The notes beneath the pieces were generated by a model that did not search any database, was not told where the DNA came from, and was given only the letters and a program-made list of their open reading frames with translations. This document shows, in pieces, positions 1 through 8,010 of a DNA stretch of 64,000 bases (position 1 is the first letter of the stretch; each line of letters begins with the position of its first letter). This stretch comes from Oscillospiraceae bacterium (GTDB lineage Bacteria > Bacillota > Clostridia > Oscillospirales > Oscillospiraceae), in the NCBI GenBank assembly GCA_017445875.1, contig JAFSRZ010000028.1:1-64000 (forward strand). The letters are read 5' to 3'. Both the position numbers and the translations under genes were made by a program.

Positions 1-145
1 AATTTACGCTCGCGGACTGTTACACAAACTGGAGTACCGTAAAGGAAACTTTCGGGAAACGGGACAGGTTGAAGCGAGAAAAAGCAAAACGTATGCAATG
101 ATTACGTTTACGTACATTTGCCTACGTTTTTTGAAGCAGGTTTCC
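1..145 (+). repeat. Omega-RNA / IS right-end-like sequence, copy 1 (left edge cut)
   Basis: The first 95 bases are nearly identical to the stretch that follows the tnpB stop codon at 6068-6165, and weaker similarity continues to base 140, just before the ATG of the binding-protein gene at 146. Both copies contain a GAAA-capped hairpin (about 39-56 here). TnpB-family transposons carry their guide (omega) RNA scaffold in the right end, so this is probably the right end of a second element whose tnpB, if present, lies left of the window. It could instead be a shared 5' leader of the two lipoprotein genes. Confidence 0.6.
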
Positions 146-1729
146 ATGAAATTGTATCGAAAACTAACGGCGCTGATTCTGGCGGCGCTCATGCTTCTGT
201 CGCTGACGGCCTGCGGCGGCGGGACAGGTTCCAACTCCGGCGAAAAGGTCATTAATATGGCCTATACCACCGCGTGGGGGAGTTTCAACCCCTACTATTC
301 CACGTCCACGACCATGTACGAACTCGCCCTGTATGACAAAATTTTCGACAAACTGGTGTTCACGGACATGGCGGGCGCGGAAATTCTCCCCCGTGCCGCC
401 GACACTTGGGAGAGTTCCGCCGACGGCATGGAGGCCATTTTCCATCTCAACCACGACGCGTCGTGGTCGGACGGCGAAAAGGCCACCGCTCATGACTGGG
501 TGTTCACGGCGCGACTGCTGGCTGACCCCGCGTCGGCCTTCTCGACACGCGTCGTCACGCACATTCTCACCGGCACCAACGACGACGGCGTACTGCTCGA
601 CGCCGACGCCTTCGGCGCTGTCGCCGTCGACGACTACACGCTGAAATTCATCTTCAAAGAGCCGACTTCCACGGAAGATTTCCTGTTGCACTACAACCGG
701 AAGTTTCTGGTACTCCCGGAACATCTTTTAGGCGACGTTGCCCCGGAAAAAATTCTGGACTCCGATTTCTGGCGGAAACCGGTGGGTTCCGGGCCGTGCG
801 TGTACGTGTCACAAATGACGGGTTCGGAAATGGTGCTTGCCCCCAATCCCTACTACCATCTCAAGGGCGGCAACTGGGATAAACTCGTCTTGCGCGTCCT
901 CGACTCGGCAAGCCGTTTCACGGTGCTGATGTCCGGCGAAATCGACCAGATTGAATTAGGTTCGAGTATCGCCCCGGAGGACAAGCCCACGGCGGAAGCA
1001 CACAATATCACCGTACGCGACGCCGAAGTGCAAAACTTCTTTATGGAAGTCCTGATTAATGACCACGGAATCCCAGACCCCCGCATCCGGCAGGCGCTGC
1101 ATTACGCCATTGACAAGGACGCCATTGTAGGTGCCGCCGCGCAGGGTGTCGGGAGACCCGCCTACAGTTACGAAATGCTCAATACCGGTTACTACGACCC
1201 CTCGTTAGAGTTTCCCCGCGACGTGGAGAAGGCCAAAGCCCTGTTGAAAGAGGCCAATTACGACGGACGCCCCTATACCATCGCGTTCGCCGCCAAGCGG
1301 GAGAATATCGCCGCGCTCCTCACGCAACAGTGGAAAGAGGCCGGAATCAACGTCGAAATGGTCATTGTGGACGTGGCAACCATGTTTTCCGGGCTGACAA
1401 GCGGCATTTATGACCTTGGCATTTCCGGGCATTCCGCGTCGGCGTACTCGCTGTGGTTCGAGACGGAGTTCCCCGCCAACAACACCAACGCCGCCTTTTC
1501 CCATGACCCGACGCGTGACAACTATGTAGACCGTATCAGTACCACGGTTGACAAAGCGGAGAAAGTCGCCCTTGTCAAAGAGTACCAAAAATATCTGGCG
1601 GAACAGACATGGTTTATCCCGCTCTACTTCGCCGGGGAATACTGGGTGGAATCGCAAAGGGTTTCCAACATCCGCAACTCGGCTTCTCTGATGTGCAACG
1701 ACAACGTGTGGGAGTGGTATGTGAACTGA
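146..1729 (+). CDS. Peptide/nickel-type ABC transporter substrate-binding lipoprotein
   Basis: A 527-residue extracellular solute-binding protein of family 5 (OppA/DppA/NikA type), which captures oligopeptides or related ligands outside the membrane and delivers them to the permeases encoded next. The N-terminus is a lipoprotein signal with lipobox LTAC and lipidation Cys about residue 23, followed by a Gly/Ser-rich linker. The SBP_bac_5 fold fills roughly residues 45-500. I chose ATG 146 because the signal peptide begins there; the longer frame from 98 adds a non-signal stretch. The ribosome binding site is weak, since the upstream repeat ends only a few bases before the start. The first permease starts 33 bases downstream, so this opens the operon. 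Family is secure; the ligand cannot be told from sequence. Confidence 0.9.
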   Translation: MKLYRKLTALILAALMLLSLTACGGGTGSNSGEKVINMAYTTAWGSFNPYYSTSTTMYELALYDKIFDKLVFTDMAGAEILPRAADTWESSADGMEAIFHLNHDASWSDGEKATAHDWVFTARLLADPASAFSTRVVTHILTGTNDDGVLLDADAFGAVAVDDYTLKFIFKEPTSTEDFLLHYNRKFLVLPEHLLGDVAPEKILDSDFWRKPVGSGPCVYVSQMTGSEMVLAPNPYYHLKGGNWDKLVLRVLDSASRFTVLMSGEIDQIELGSSIAPEDKPTAEAHNITVRDAEVQNFFMEVLINDHGIPDPRIRQALHYAIDKDAIVGAAAQGVGRPAYSYEMLNTGYYDPSLEFPRDVEKAKALLKEANYDGRPYTIAFAAKRENIAALLTQQWKEAGINVEMVIVDVATMFSGLTSGIYDLGISGHSASAYSLWFETEFPANNTNAAFSHDPTRDNYVDRISTTVDKAEKVALVKEYQKYLAEQTWFIPLYFAGEYWVESQRVSNIRNSASLMCNDNVWEWYVN

Positions 1730-1762
1730 TTCCGCGTGGCGCGGAAAGGAGGCGATGTCCCC

Positions 1763-2716
1763 GTGACGCGTTATCTGTATGAGCGGATTTTGTCGGCTCT
1801 GCTGACAATGTTCTTTATCACGGCTATTATCTATACCCTGCTCTCGCTGATACAGGGCAGCGCCCTGAATGTGCTGGGCGGTTCCGGCGCGGAAATGTCG
1901 GCGGCGGAGTACGAGGCCGCCCGGCACGCGCTCGGACTGGACTTGCCCGTGTGGCTCCGCTACGTCCACTGGCTCCGGGACGTTCTGCGCGGGGATTTGG
2001 GCGTCAGTTACCGCTACGGCATACCGGTGGGGGAGATTATCGCCCAACGCTTGGGGGCTTCCGCCCTGCTGGTGGGTGCCGCTATCCTGTTCACGCTCCT
2101 GTTTGGACTGCCCGTGGGCGTCATGGCGGCTTACCGACCGGGTTCCGCGTGGGACAGGCTTTCCTCCTTTTTCGCGCTGGCGGGATTCAGCGCCCCGCGC
2201 TTCATCACCTGTATCGCCTGCATTTACGTTTTCTCGTTCAAGCTCCGCCTCATGCCCGCCATGGGTATGCACAACGTCGGCAACGCCTCCCCGGTTGACC
2301 TGATACACCATCTGATTATGCCGTCCTGTATCATCGCGTTCGGCGCGATAGGGTACGTGATTAAGCAGAGCCGGAGCGCGTGTCTGGACGTATTCCACGA
2401 GGACTACCTGAAAACGGCGCGGGCAAAGGGACTTTCGGAAGTGGAAGTCATTTTCAAGCACGGTCTCCGCACCGCCTTGGCTCCCATTCTGACACAGATA
2501 ATGGTGGAAGTCCCGGAAATCGTCGGTTCCGCCGCGATTGTGGAAAAAATCTTCGGCTGGCCGGGTATCGGTTCCCTCATGCTGGACGCTATCCGCAATC
2601 GGGACATGCCGTTGATTATGGGCGTCACACTGGTGATTGCGTTCGTCGTGCTGATTGCGAACATCTTACTTGACCTTGCCTACGGACTGCTTGACCCCCG
2701 CGTCAGATACCGTTAA
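1763..2716 (+). CDS. dppB: Peptide-type ABC transporter permease (DppB/OppB family)
   Basis: Inner-membrane permease of the binding-protein-dependent transport superfamily, 317 residues. An N-terminal membrane helix (about 10-30) is followed by an external loop and five further hydrophobic segments; the EAA-type loop with its conserved Gly (DYLKTARAKGLSEVEV) lies about residues 213-228 and contacts the ATPase. GTG 1763 is chosen because AAAGGAGG sits about 10 bases upstream; an earlier GTG at 1736 has no ribosome binding site. The gene pairs with the next permease to form the channel. The last codons and stop are copied in a tandem duplication just downstream. Confidence 0.9.
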   Translation: MTRYLYERILSALLTMFFITAIIYTLLSLIQGSALNVLGGSGAEMSAAEYEAARHALGLDLPVWLRYVHWLRDVLRGDLGVSYRYGIPVGEIIAQRLGASALLVGAAILFTLLFGLPVGVMAAYRPGSAWDRLSSFFALAGFSAPRFITCIACIYVFSFKLRLMPAMGMHNVGNASPVDLIHHLIMPSCIIAFGAIGYVIKQSRSACLDVFHEDYLKTARAKGLSEVEVIFKHGLRTALAPILTQIMVEVPEIVGSAAIVEKIFGWPGIGSLMLDAIRNRDMPLIMGVTLVIAFVVLIANILLDLAYGLLDPRVRYR

Positions 2717-2784
2717 GAGAGGTACACCGTGAATCTTGACACCCGCGTCAGATACCGCTAAGAGAGGAGTAAACCGTGAATCAT
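2690..2784 (+). repeat. 45-bp tandem duplication at the dppB-dppC junction
   Basis: The segment beginning CTTGAC, covering the last dppB codons, its stop, a purine-rich ribosome binding site and GTGAAT (2690-2734), is repeated almost exactly from 2735 to about 2784. The second copy supplies the working ribosome binding site and GTG start of the next permease gene. The first copy carries a matching but unused GTG. Confidence 0.85.
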
Positions 2785-3621
2785 AGGGGATTCTGGAATA
2801 AGTTCCGACAGTCGAGAGGCGCGATGATTGGACTGTGCTTCCTGATAGTGGAGGCGTTGACGGTGTATCTGCTCCCGGCGATTTTCCACATGGACCCGAT
2901 ATCGTCGGACGTGCAGGCGGGTTTCAACGCCGCGCCCTCGGCGGCACACCTTCTCGGCACAGACGGCGCGGCGCGTGACCTGTTGGCGCGGACACTCTGC
3001 GGCGGACGGGTATCGTTATTAGTCGGCGTGGCGGCACCGTTCATCAGTGTGTCGATTGGTCTGCCGCTGGGGCTTGCCGCCGGATACTACCGGGGCGTCG
3101 TCGAAATGGTGATTATGCGTCTTTCCGACGTGTTCATGTCGTTTCCGAGTATTCTGCTGTCCCTGATTCTGGTTTCGGTGATTGGCCCCTCTCTGGGGTC
3201 GCTGATTGCCGTCATTGGGGTCATGGGCTGGACAAGTATTGCAAGGCTCGTATACGCAAATGTGTTGTCTATCCGGGAGAAGGAGTACATAGACAGCGCG
3301 TTAAGTATCGGGCGGAATGACTTCGAGATTTTGTCACACGAGATTCTGCCCGGCGTACTCAGTCCGGTATTTGTGTCGCTGTCGTTCCGGTCGGGTAGCG
3401 CGATTTTACAGGAATCGGGGCTGTCGTTCTTGGGCGCGGGAATCAGTCCGCCGCAAGCGTCTTGGGGCGGGATTATCTTCGCCGCACAGGATTTGTCCGT
3501 GCTGACGCGTATGCCGTGGATATGGGCTCCGAGCGGGATTTTAATTGTGCTGACCGTTGTGGCGTTCCACTTTGTGGGGCAGGGTCTGCGGGATACGCTT
3601 GACCCGAAAATGACCGTGTGA
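2776..3621 (+). CDS. dppC: Peptide-type ABC transporter permease (DppC/OppC family)
   Basis: Second permease subunit, 281 residues. It has the usual plan of an N-terminal helix (about 17-36), a periplasmic-type loop with the LLGTDGAARDLLARTL motif seen in DppC/OppC proteins, and five more helices; the EAA loop (EYIDSALSIGRNDFEI) is near residues 170-185. The GTG start is preceded by GAGAGGAG and lies inside the second unit of the 45-bp duplication. The ATPase gene starts 13 bases after the stop, so the genes are almost certainly co-transcribed. Confidence 0.9.
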   Translation: MNHRGFWNKFRQSRGAMIGLCFLIVEALTVYLLPAIFHMDPISSDVQAGFNAAPSAAHLLGTDGAARDLLARTLCGGRVSLLVGVAAPFISVSIGLPLGLAAGYYRGVVEMVIMRLSDVFMSFPSILLSLILVSVIGPSLGSLIAVIGVMGWTSIARLVYANVLSIREKEYIDSALSIGRNDFEILSHEILPGVLSPVFVSLSFRSGSAILQESGLSFLGAGISPPQASWGGIIFAAQDLSVLTRMPWIWAPSGILIVLTVVAFHFVGQGLRDTLDPKMTV

Positions 3622-3634
3622 GGGGGTGTGCGAA

Positions 3635-4618
3635 ATGCCGGAAACGCTTCTGGAAGTCCGAAATCTGACGGTGAATCTGAAACTTGGGAACCGTCAGGAT
3701 GTGACGGCGGTGGACGGCGTGTCATTCTCCCTGAACCGGGGCGAGACGCTGGGCATTGTCGGGGAATCCGGCTGCGGGAAAACGTTGACCGCTTCGGCGG
3801 TTATCGGACTCCTGCCGCCCTACACGGGCTATATCGCCGGGGGGGAAATCCTCTTCGAGGGCGAGGACTTGACGAAAAAAACGGCGCGGCAAATGCGCGC
3901 CGTCCGGGGCGAGAAAATTTCCATGATTTTTCAGGACCCCATGTCGTCACTGAATCCGGTTTACCGGATTGGAACGCAAATGCGGGAGGCGTTGCGCGTC
4001 CACCGGGATGTGACTGTCAAGGAGGCGCGGGAAATCTCCGCCGAGATGTTGCGCAAGGTCGGAATCCCGCTCCCCGAAACACGTCTGCGCGAGTACCCGC
4101 ACCAGTTGTCGGGCGGACAGCGTCAGCGCGTCATGATTGCCATGTCCCTGTTGTCCAACCCGTCCCTGTTGATTGCCGACGAGCCGACATCTTCTCTGGA
4201 CGTGACCATACAGGCACAAATACTCGACCTCATTCGTACGCTCCGGGATGAAATGGGCATGTCCGTCATACTTATTACGCATGACATGGGCGTAGTCGCC
4301 GGGAACGCGGACAAGGTTTTGGTCATGTACGCCGGGAAAGTCGTGGAGTACGGCACGGCGGAGGAGATTTTCACAAATCCCCTGCACCCCTACACGCAAC
4401 GCCTGATAGGTTCCATTCCGAGACTGGACATGGACGTAGAGTATTTGTCCACGATAGAGGGGATTGTTCCGCCGCTGGGACAAATGCCGAAAGGGTGCCG
4501 ATTCTGTACCCGGTGTCCGCTTCATACGGGCGTGTGTCAAGAGGAACCGCCGCCGCCGTTCCGAATTGGGGAACATGTTATTTTCTGCCGCCGCGCAAAC
4601 CCGGCCTTTGCCGGATGA
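3635..4618 (+). CDS. dppD: Peptide-type ABC transporter ATPase (DppD/OppD family)
   Basis: A 327-residue ATPase that energises the permease pair on the cytoplasmic face. Walker A GESGCGKT is at about 43-50, the LSGGQ signature at 158-162 and Walker B LLIADEP with catalytic Glu about 183. The C-terminus has the oligopeptide-transporter extension with clustered cysteines (CRFCTRCPLHTGVC). ATG 3635 is preferred over GTG 3626 because AGGGGG is then spaced 8 bases away. Dpp/Opp operons usually end with a second ATPase (DppF/OppF); none follows here. A TnpB gene occupies that position, so the transporter either uses this ATPase as a homodimer or borrows a partner from elsewhere. Confidence 0.9.
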   Translation: MPETLLEVRNLTVNLKLGNRQDVTAVDGVSFSLNRGETLGIVGESGCGKTLTASAVIGLLPPYTGYIAGGEILFEGEDLTKKTARQMRAVRGEKISMIFQDPMSSLNPVYRIGTQMREALRVHRDVTVKEAREISAEMLRKVGIPLPETRLREYPHQLSGGQRQRVMIAMSLLSNPSLLIADEPTSSLDVTIQAQILDLIRTLRDEMGMSVILITHDMGVVAGNADKVLVMYAGKVVEYGTAEEIFTNPLHPYTQRLIGSIPRLDMDVEYLSTIEGIVPPLGQMPKGCRFCTRCPLHTGVCQEEPPPPFRIGEHVIFCRRANPAFAG

Positions 4619-4885
4619 AAGCGCCCTCTCCCGTCACCCAAGAGAGCGTTTTCGACCTGTGCGGTGAAAATAAAGAAGTTTTCACCCGATGTCATAAACT
4701 TCCAACCGCCCCACCCTCCCCGTTTTCACGATGTACGGAACTTTTCCGCCCGGCGAACGTCTAAGCGTACAGAAGCAAGATTTATGACGGTTTCTATTAA
4801 GGAGGCGATGTTAAGTAATCAAAAATAGGAACAAATGTGTTCATAGATACTCAGACGTATTGATGAATAGAAGGAGATGAGAGCC
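4619..4885 (+). other. Intergenic region holding a hairpin and the probable left end of the tnpB element
   Basis: An 8-bp perfect inverted repeat (GGTGAAAA at 4663-4670, TTTTCACC at 4679-4686) could end the transporter transcript, although no T-run follows. From about 4790 the base composition becomes AT-richer. AAGGAGG near 4800 precedes a six-codon reading frame (ATG about 4809, stop TAG), and a small GAACA/TGTTC hairpin lies near 4833-4846. This is the likely left end of the element, but its exact boundary cannot be fixed from one copy. Confidence 0.4.
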
Positions 4886-6209
4886 TTGTTAAAGAGCCTG
4901 AAAACAGAGATTAAGCCCACGCCGGAACAGCGTGTCACTCTGTTAAAGGCAATCGGGACTTGCAGATTTGTCTATAACCTGTTTCTTTCGGAAGCGGATA
5001 AACGGTATCGGGACGGACAGCGGTATATGTCGGCTTACGATTTCTCCCTATGGCTGAATCACACGTATCTTTCCGAAAACCCGGACAAGATTTGGATTAA
5101 GGAAACGCACGCCAAAGCGGTAAAACAGGCGATAATCAATGCAAATTCGGCATATCAACGCTTCTTTAAGGGGCTTGCCGCTCATCCGAACTTCAAGAAA
5201 AAAGGCGTCAATGAGCCGTCCTGTTACTTTGTGAGAAACGGCGCGAAACAGCCGATTGTCTGCGAGCGGCACAGAATCAAAGTACCCGGACTTGGATGGG
5301 TTGCGCTGAAAGAGTACGGATACTTTCCAACGGAAGCAAATGTCATTCATTCCGGCAGTATTTCTCTCCACGCGGGACGGTTTTTCTGCTCCGTGTTAGT
5401 GGAAGTTCCAGACCTTGAACCCGTTCAACCGGAAACGGAGGGCATAGGCGTGGATTTAGGAATCAAGTCTTTCGCGGTTGTCAGCGACGGGCGGGAATTT
5501 CCCAACATCCATCACACGCGCAAAGTCCGAAAACTGGAAAAGAAGCTCAAACGGGAACAGCGGCGGCTTTCGAGAAAACGCGAAAGTCAGAAGAAAAATT
5601 CAAAGAAAGGAAATGATTCAAGCAAACGGTATCAAAAACAGCGTTTGAAAGTTCAAAAGCTCCACTATCGCCTTGACTGTATCCGTAAAGATTATACGCG
5701 GCAGACAGTCGCCGCTCTGGTGAAAGCCAAGCCGGAGTTTATAGCGATTGAGGATTTGAACGTATCGGGTATGATGAAAAACCGCCATTTGTCAAAAGCC
5801 GTGGCGCGACAGAATTTCTATGGATTCCGCGATTTTCTTACATGGAAATGCAAAGTCCACGGGATTCCGCTCCGCGTTGTTGACAGATGGTATCCAAGCT
5901 CGAAAACCTGTCATTTCTGCAATACGGTGAAATCAGACCTGAAACTGTCTGACCGCTCTTATGTCTGCGAAGGTTGCGGAAAACGGATTGACAGGGACTT
6001 GAACGCGGCTCTGAACATACGTGATACAACGCAATACGTTTTGGCTTAGTACCGGTGGATTGCCGGGAATTTACGCCCGTGGACTGTTACACAAACCGGA
6101 GTACCGTAAAGGAAACTTTCGGGAAACGGGACAGGTTTGAAACGGGAAAAAGCAAAAACGTATTCATTGGATATGTTTTATATCGTTTGACTACGTTTTT
6201 TGAATCAGG
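4790..6209 (+). mobile_element. IS200/IS605-superfamily element of the TnpB-only (IS1341-like) type, bounds approximate
   Basis: The element contains a complete tnpB and a right end carrying an omega-RNA-like sequence also found at the window start. No TnpA (Y1 or serine transposase) is present, so any movement would need a transposase in trans. The right limit is set where similarity between the two copies stops, near TTTTTTGAA at 6196-6204; the left limit is only estimated. No target duplication is expected for this superfamily. Confidence 0.6.
4886..6049 (+). CDS. tnpB: TnpB RNA-guided nuclease (IS605 OrfB family)
   Basis: A 387-residue TnpB, the compact RNA-guided DNA nuclease of IS200/IS605 transposons and relative of Cas12. 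Numbered from the in-frame ATG at 4877, the RuvC residues are all present: Asp193 in GVDLGIK, Glu292 in IEDLN and an Asp near 374 in DRDLNAALN. A zinc ribbon of two CxxC pairs (CHFC, CEGC) lies between RuvC II and III, and a basic Lys/Arg stretch follows RuvC I. TTG 4886 is the probable start because AAGGAG at 4871-4876 abuts ATG 4877 too closely. It follows a dpp operon as TnpB-derived repressors (TldR) sometimes do, but the intact active site points to a live nuclease. Base composition is lower in GC than its neighbours. Confidence 0.92.
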   Translation: MLKSLKTEIKPTPEQRVTLLKAIGTCRFVYNLFLSEADKRYRDGQRYMSAYDFSLWLNHTYLSENPDKIWIKETHAKAVKQAIINANSAYQRFFKGLAAHPNFKKKGVNEPSCYFVRNGAKQPIVCERHRIKVPGLGWVALKEYGYFPTEANVIHSGSISLHAGRFFCSVLVEVPDLEPVQPETEGIGVDLGIKSFAVVSDGREFPNIHHTRKVRKLEKKLKREQRRLSRKRESQKKNSKKGNDSSKRYQKQRLKVQKLHYRLDCIRKDYTRQTVAALVKAKPEFIAIEDLNVSGMMKNRHLSKAVARQNFYGFRDFLTWKCKVHGIPLRVVDRWYPSSKTCHFCNTVKSDLKLSDRSYVCEGCGKRIDRDLNAALNIRDTTQYVLA

Positions 6210-6215
6210 CTCAAT
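6050..6215 (+). ncRNA. Putative TnpB omega RNA / right end, copy 2
   Basis: The stretch starting at the tnpB stop is the expected place for the omega-RNA scaffold. It is conserved with copy 1 at the window start, includes a GAAA-tetraloop hairpin near 6106-6123, and ends with TTTTTTGAATCAGG directly before the serpin ATG at 6216. The guide would be read from bases beyond the element's right end. The RNA itself is inferred; no promoter or end was resolved. Confidence 0.5.
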
Positions 6216-7736
6216 ATGAGAATCAAGCGTTTTTGTTCCCTGCTGATGGCGGCGGTGATGGGACTTACGATGATGGGCTGTGGCGGGACGCCCCCCGAAT
6301 CCGAAAGCGGCCTGTCTGGACTGAAAGCCAGTGTCAGCCCGAACGCCGTGCCGGAACTCAATCCCGACGAGGAACCCGAAGCCCATTGGAACGATAAACC
6401 CGCGCCCGCGCCCGTACTCGACGAGGACGAACCCGAAGCGCATTGGAATGACAAACCCGCGACGCCCATTGCCGGGGAAATCGTCAAGGCCGTGTACCCG
6501 GAAACCGTTCCTTTCCCGCTGGAATCCGACTATATGGGGGATAACAGCTCTTTCGACGCGTATTTTGACGCCTATCATAAGTGGTCGGAGGCCAACGCGG
6601 CGCGTCCGCGTCTGACCGCCGACGAAATCAAGACGTTGTACCCGTTTTTCAAAGACGGCGTGAAGCAGTTCCTGAACGGCACGGAAAATCGTGTCTGTTC
6701 GCCGCTCAACATCTATATGGCACTCGCCATGCTGTCGGGACTGACCGCCGGGAACAGTCAAGGACAAATCCTGAAACTGCTCAACGCCAAGTCCCCCGAA
6801 GCGCTCAGCGAACAGGCAAACCGTATCTGGAACGCCCTGTACACCGACGACGGCGTGTCAAGTACACTGTTAGGGAGTTCCCTTTGGCTCAATGAGAAAG
6901 TACGCTTCAACGCCGACACGCTCAAAAAAGTCGCCGAAAACTTTTACGCGTCGTCGTACGCCGGGAAAATGGGTTCCCCGGAGTTCGACGCCTCCCTGCA
7001 AGCGTGGTTGAACGAACAGACACGCGGCTTACTCGCCCAACAGGCCGGAGGCGTGCAAATGTCCGCTGAAACCATTCTCGCGCTCGCCACGACCATTTAT
7101 TTCAAGGCCAAGTGGGACGACGAGTTCAGCGAATACAGCACAAGGCCGGAGACATTCCACGCCGTCGACGGCGACCGCCAAGCGCCCTTTATGCACCAGA
7201 CATTCCGGGACGCCTGTTACACGGGCGACGGCTTTACCGCCGTCTACAAGGAACTCCGGGACAGCGGCATGTGGCTCATACTCCCCGACAAGGGTAAATC
7301 TCCCGCTGACCTGCTCAACAACGGCGCGGCTATGGATTTCCTCTCCGACCCCGGCAAATACTCCAAGCGTACCGAGGCGGAAATTGTGCTGTCCCTGCCG
7401 AAATTCGATGTCACGTCCGACCTTGACCTTATCAGCGGTCTGCAAGCGCTGGGCGTCACGGACATTTTCAAGATGAGTGTCGCCGACTTTTCGCCCATGA
7501 CCACAAGCCGCGACGACATTACCATTGGACAGGCCAAACACGCCGCCCGCGTCAAGATTGACGAAGAAGGCTGTGAAGCCGCTGCCTTTACAGTCATGAT
7601 GGCTGTCGGAACCGCCATGCCCGAACCGCTCCCGCAGATTCAATTCACGTTAGACCGTCCGTTCCTGTTCGCGGTCACGGCGTCGGGTAGTGTGCCGCTG
7701 TTCGTCGGCGCGGTACAGACACCGATTGACGCGTAA
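6216..7736 (+). CDS. Serpin-family lipoprotein
   Basis: A 506-residue secreted, lipid-anchored serpin, a suicide inhibitor of serine or cysteine proteases. The signal peptide ends in a lipobox MMGC (Cys about 22). A Pro/Glu-rich linker holds a duplicated unit, EPEAHWNDKPA, twice within residues 50-85. The serpin fold follows from about 140. The hinge of the reactive-centre loop reads DEEGCEAAAFTVMMAVG, with small residues typical of inhibitory members, and the C-terminal DRPFLFAV motif is intact. The scissile bond probably lies in the segment GTAMPEP. No strong ribosome binding site is visible, as for the lipoprotein gene at 146. It stands alone between the IS end and a repeat. A role against host or competitor proteases is inferred. 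Confidence 0.9.
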   Translation: MRIKRFCSLLMAAVMGLTMMGCGGTPPESESGLSGLKASVSPNAVPELNPDEEPEAHWNDKPAPAPVLDEDEPEAHWNDKPATPIAGEIVKAVYPETVPFPLESDYMGDNSSFDAYFDAYHKWSEANAARPRLTADEIKTLYPFFKDGVKQFLNGTENRVCSPLNIYMALAMLSGLTAGNSQGQILKLLNAKSPEALSEQANRIWNALYTDDGVSSTLLGSSLWLNEKVRFNADTLKKVAENFYASSYAGKMGSPEFDASLQAWLNEQTRGLLAQQAGGVQMSAETILALATTIYFKAKWDDEFSEYSTRPETFHAVDGDRQAPFMHQTFRDACYTGDGFTAVYKELRDSGMWLILPDKGKSPADLLNNGAAMDFLSDPGKYSKRTEAEIVLSLPKFDVTSDLDLISGLQALGVTDIFKMSVADFSPMTTSRDDITIGQAKHAARVKIDEEGCEAAAFTVMMAVGTAMPEPLPQIQFTLDRPFLFAVTASGSVPLFVGAVQTPIDA

Positions 7737-7984
7737 CGCAAACCGCCCCCACCCGGTCATAGGCGTTAAGTTAAGCGGAAACGCCGTCCAAAATCGTCCC
7801 ACCCGGCGCGTTGCGCCACCCTCCCCGCACACGGGGAGGGCTTTGCGGGACTGCCGACAGGAAAACGTAACAATTTCACCGAAAATGTCGAGGCTTTCCG
7901 CCTCCCCCGCACGGCGGGGGAGGTGTCGCGTAGCGACGGAGGGGGGACTTTGGCGTTAGCTTAACGCAAACCGCCCCCACCCGG
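7734..7984. repeat. Intergenic repeat block with 23-bp direct repeats
   Basis: The 23-base sequence starting TAACGCAAACCGCCCCCACC occurs at 7734-7756 and again at 7962-7984. Between them, 7790-7947 is a copy of a dispersed structured repeat found inverted at 52745-52925. It contains two GC-rich hairpins, CCTCCCCGCAC-type near 7820-7850 and CCTCCCCCGCACGGCGGGGGAGG near 7900-7922. No gene was seen in this gap. Confidence 0.8.
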
Positions 7985-8010
7985 CGCGTTTATGTGAAAG
8001 GAGCGGCAGA

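Noticed and set aside
1205..2461. Long open frame on the minus strand opposite dppA/dppB
   Set aside because: It overlaps two secure permease and binding-protein genes, has no family resemblance, and is expected in GC-rich coding DNA.
4877..6049. TnpB as a nuclease-dead TldR repressor of the transporter
   Set aside because: All three RuvC acidic residues and the zinc ribbon are present, so it is not a typical TldR.
7790..7947. Repeat block as an insertion sequence
   Set aside because: No transposase or clear target duplication; kept as a noncoding repeat.
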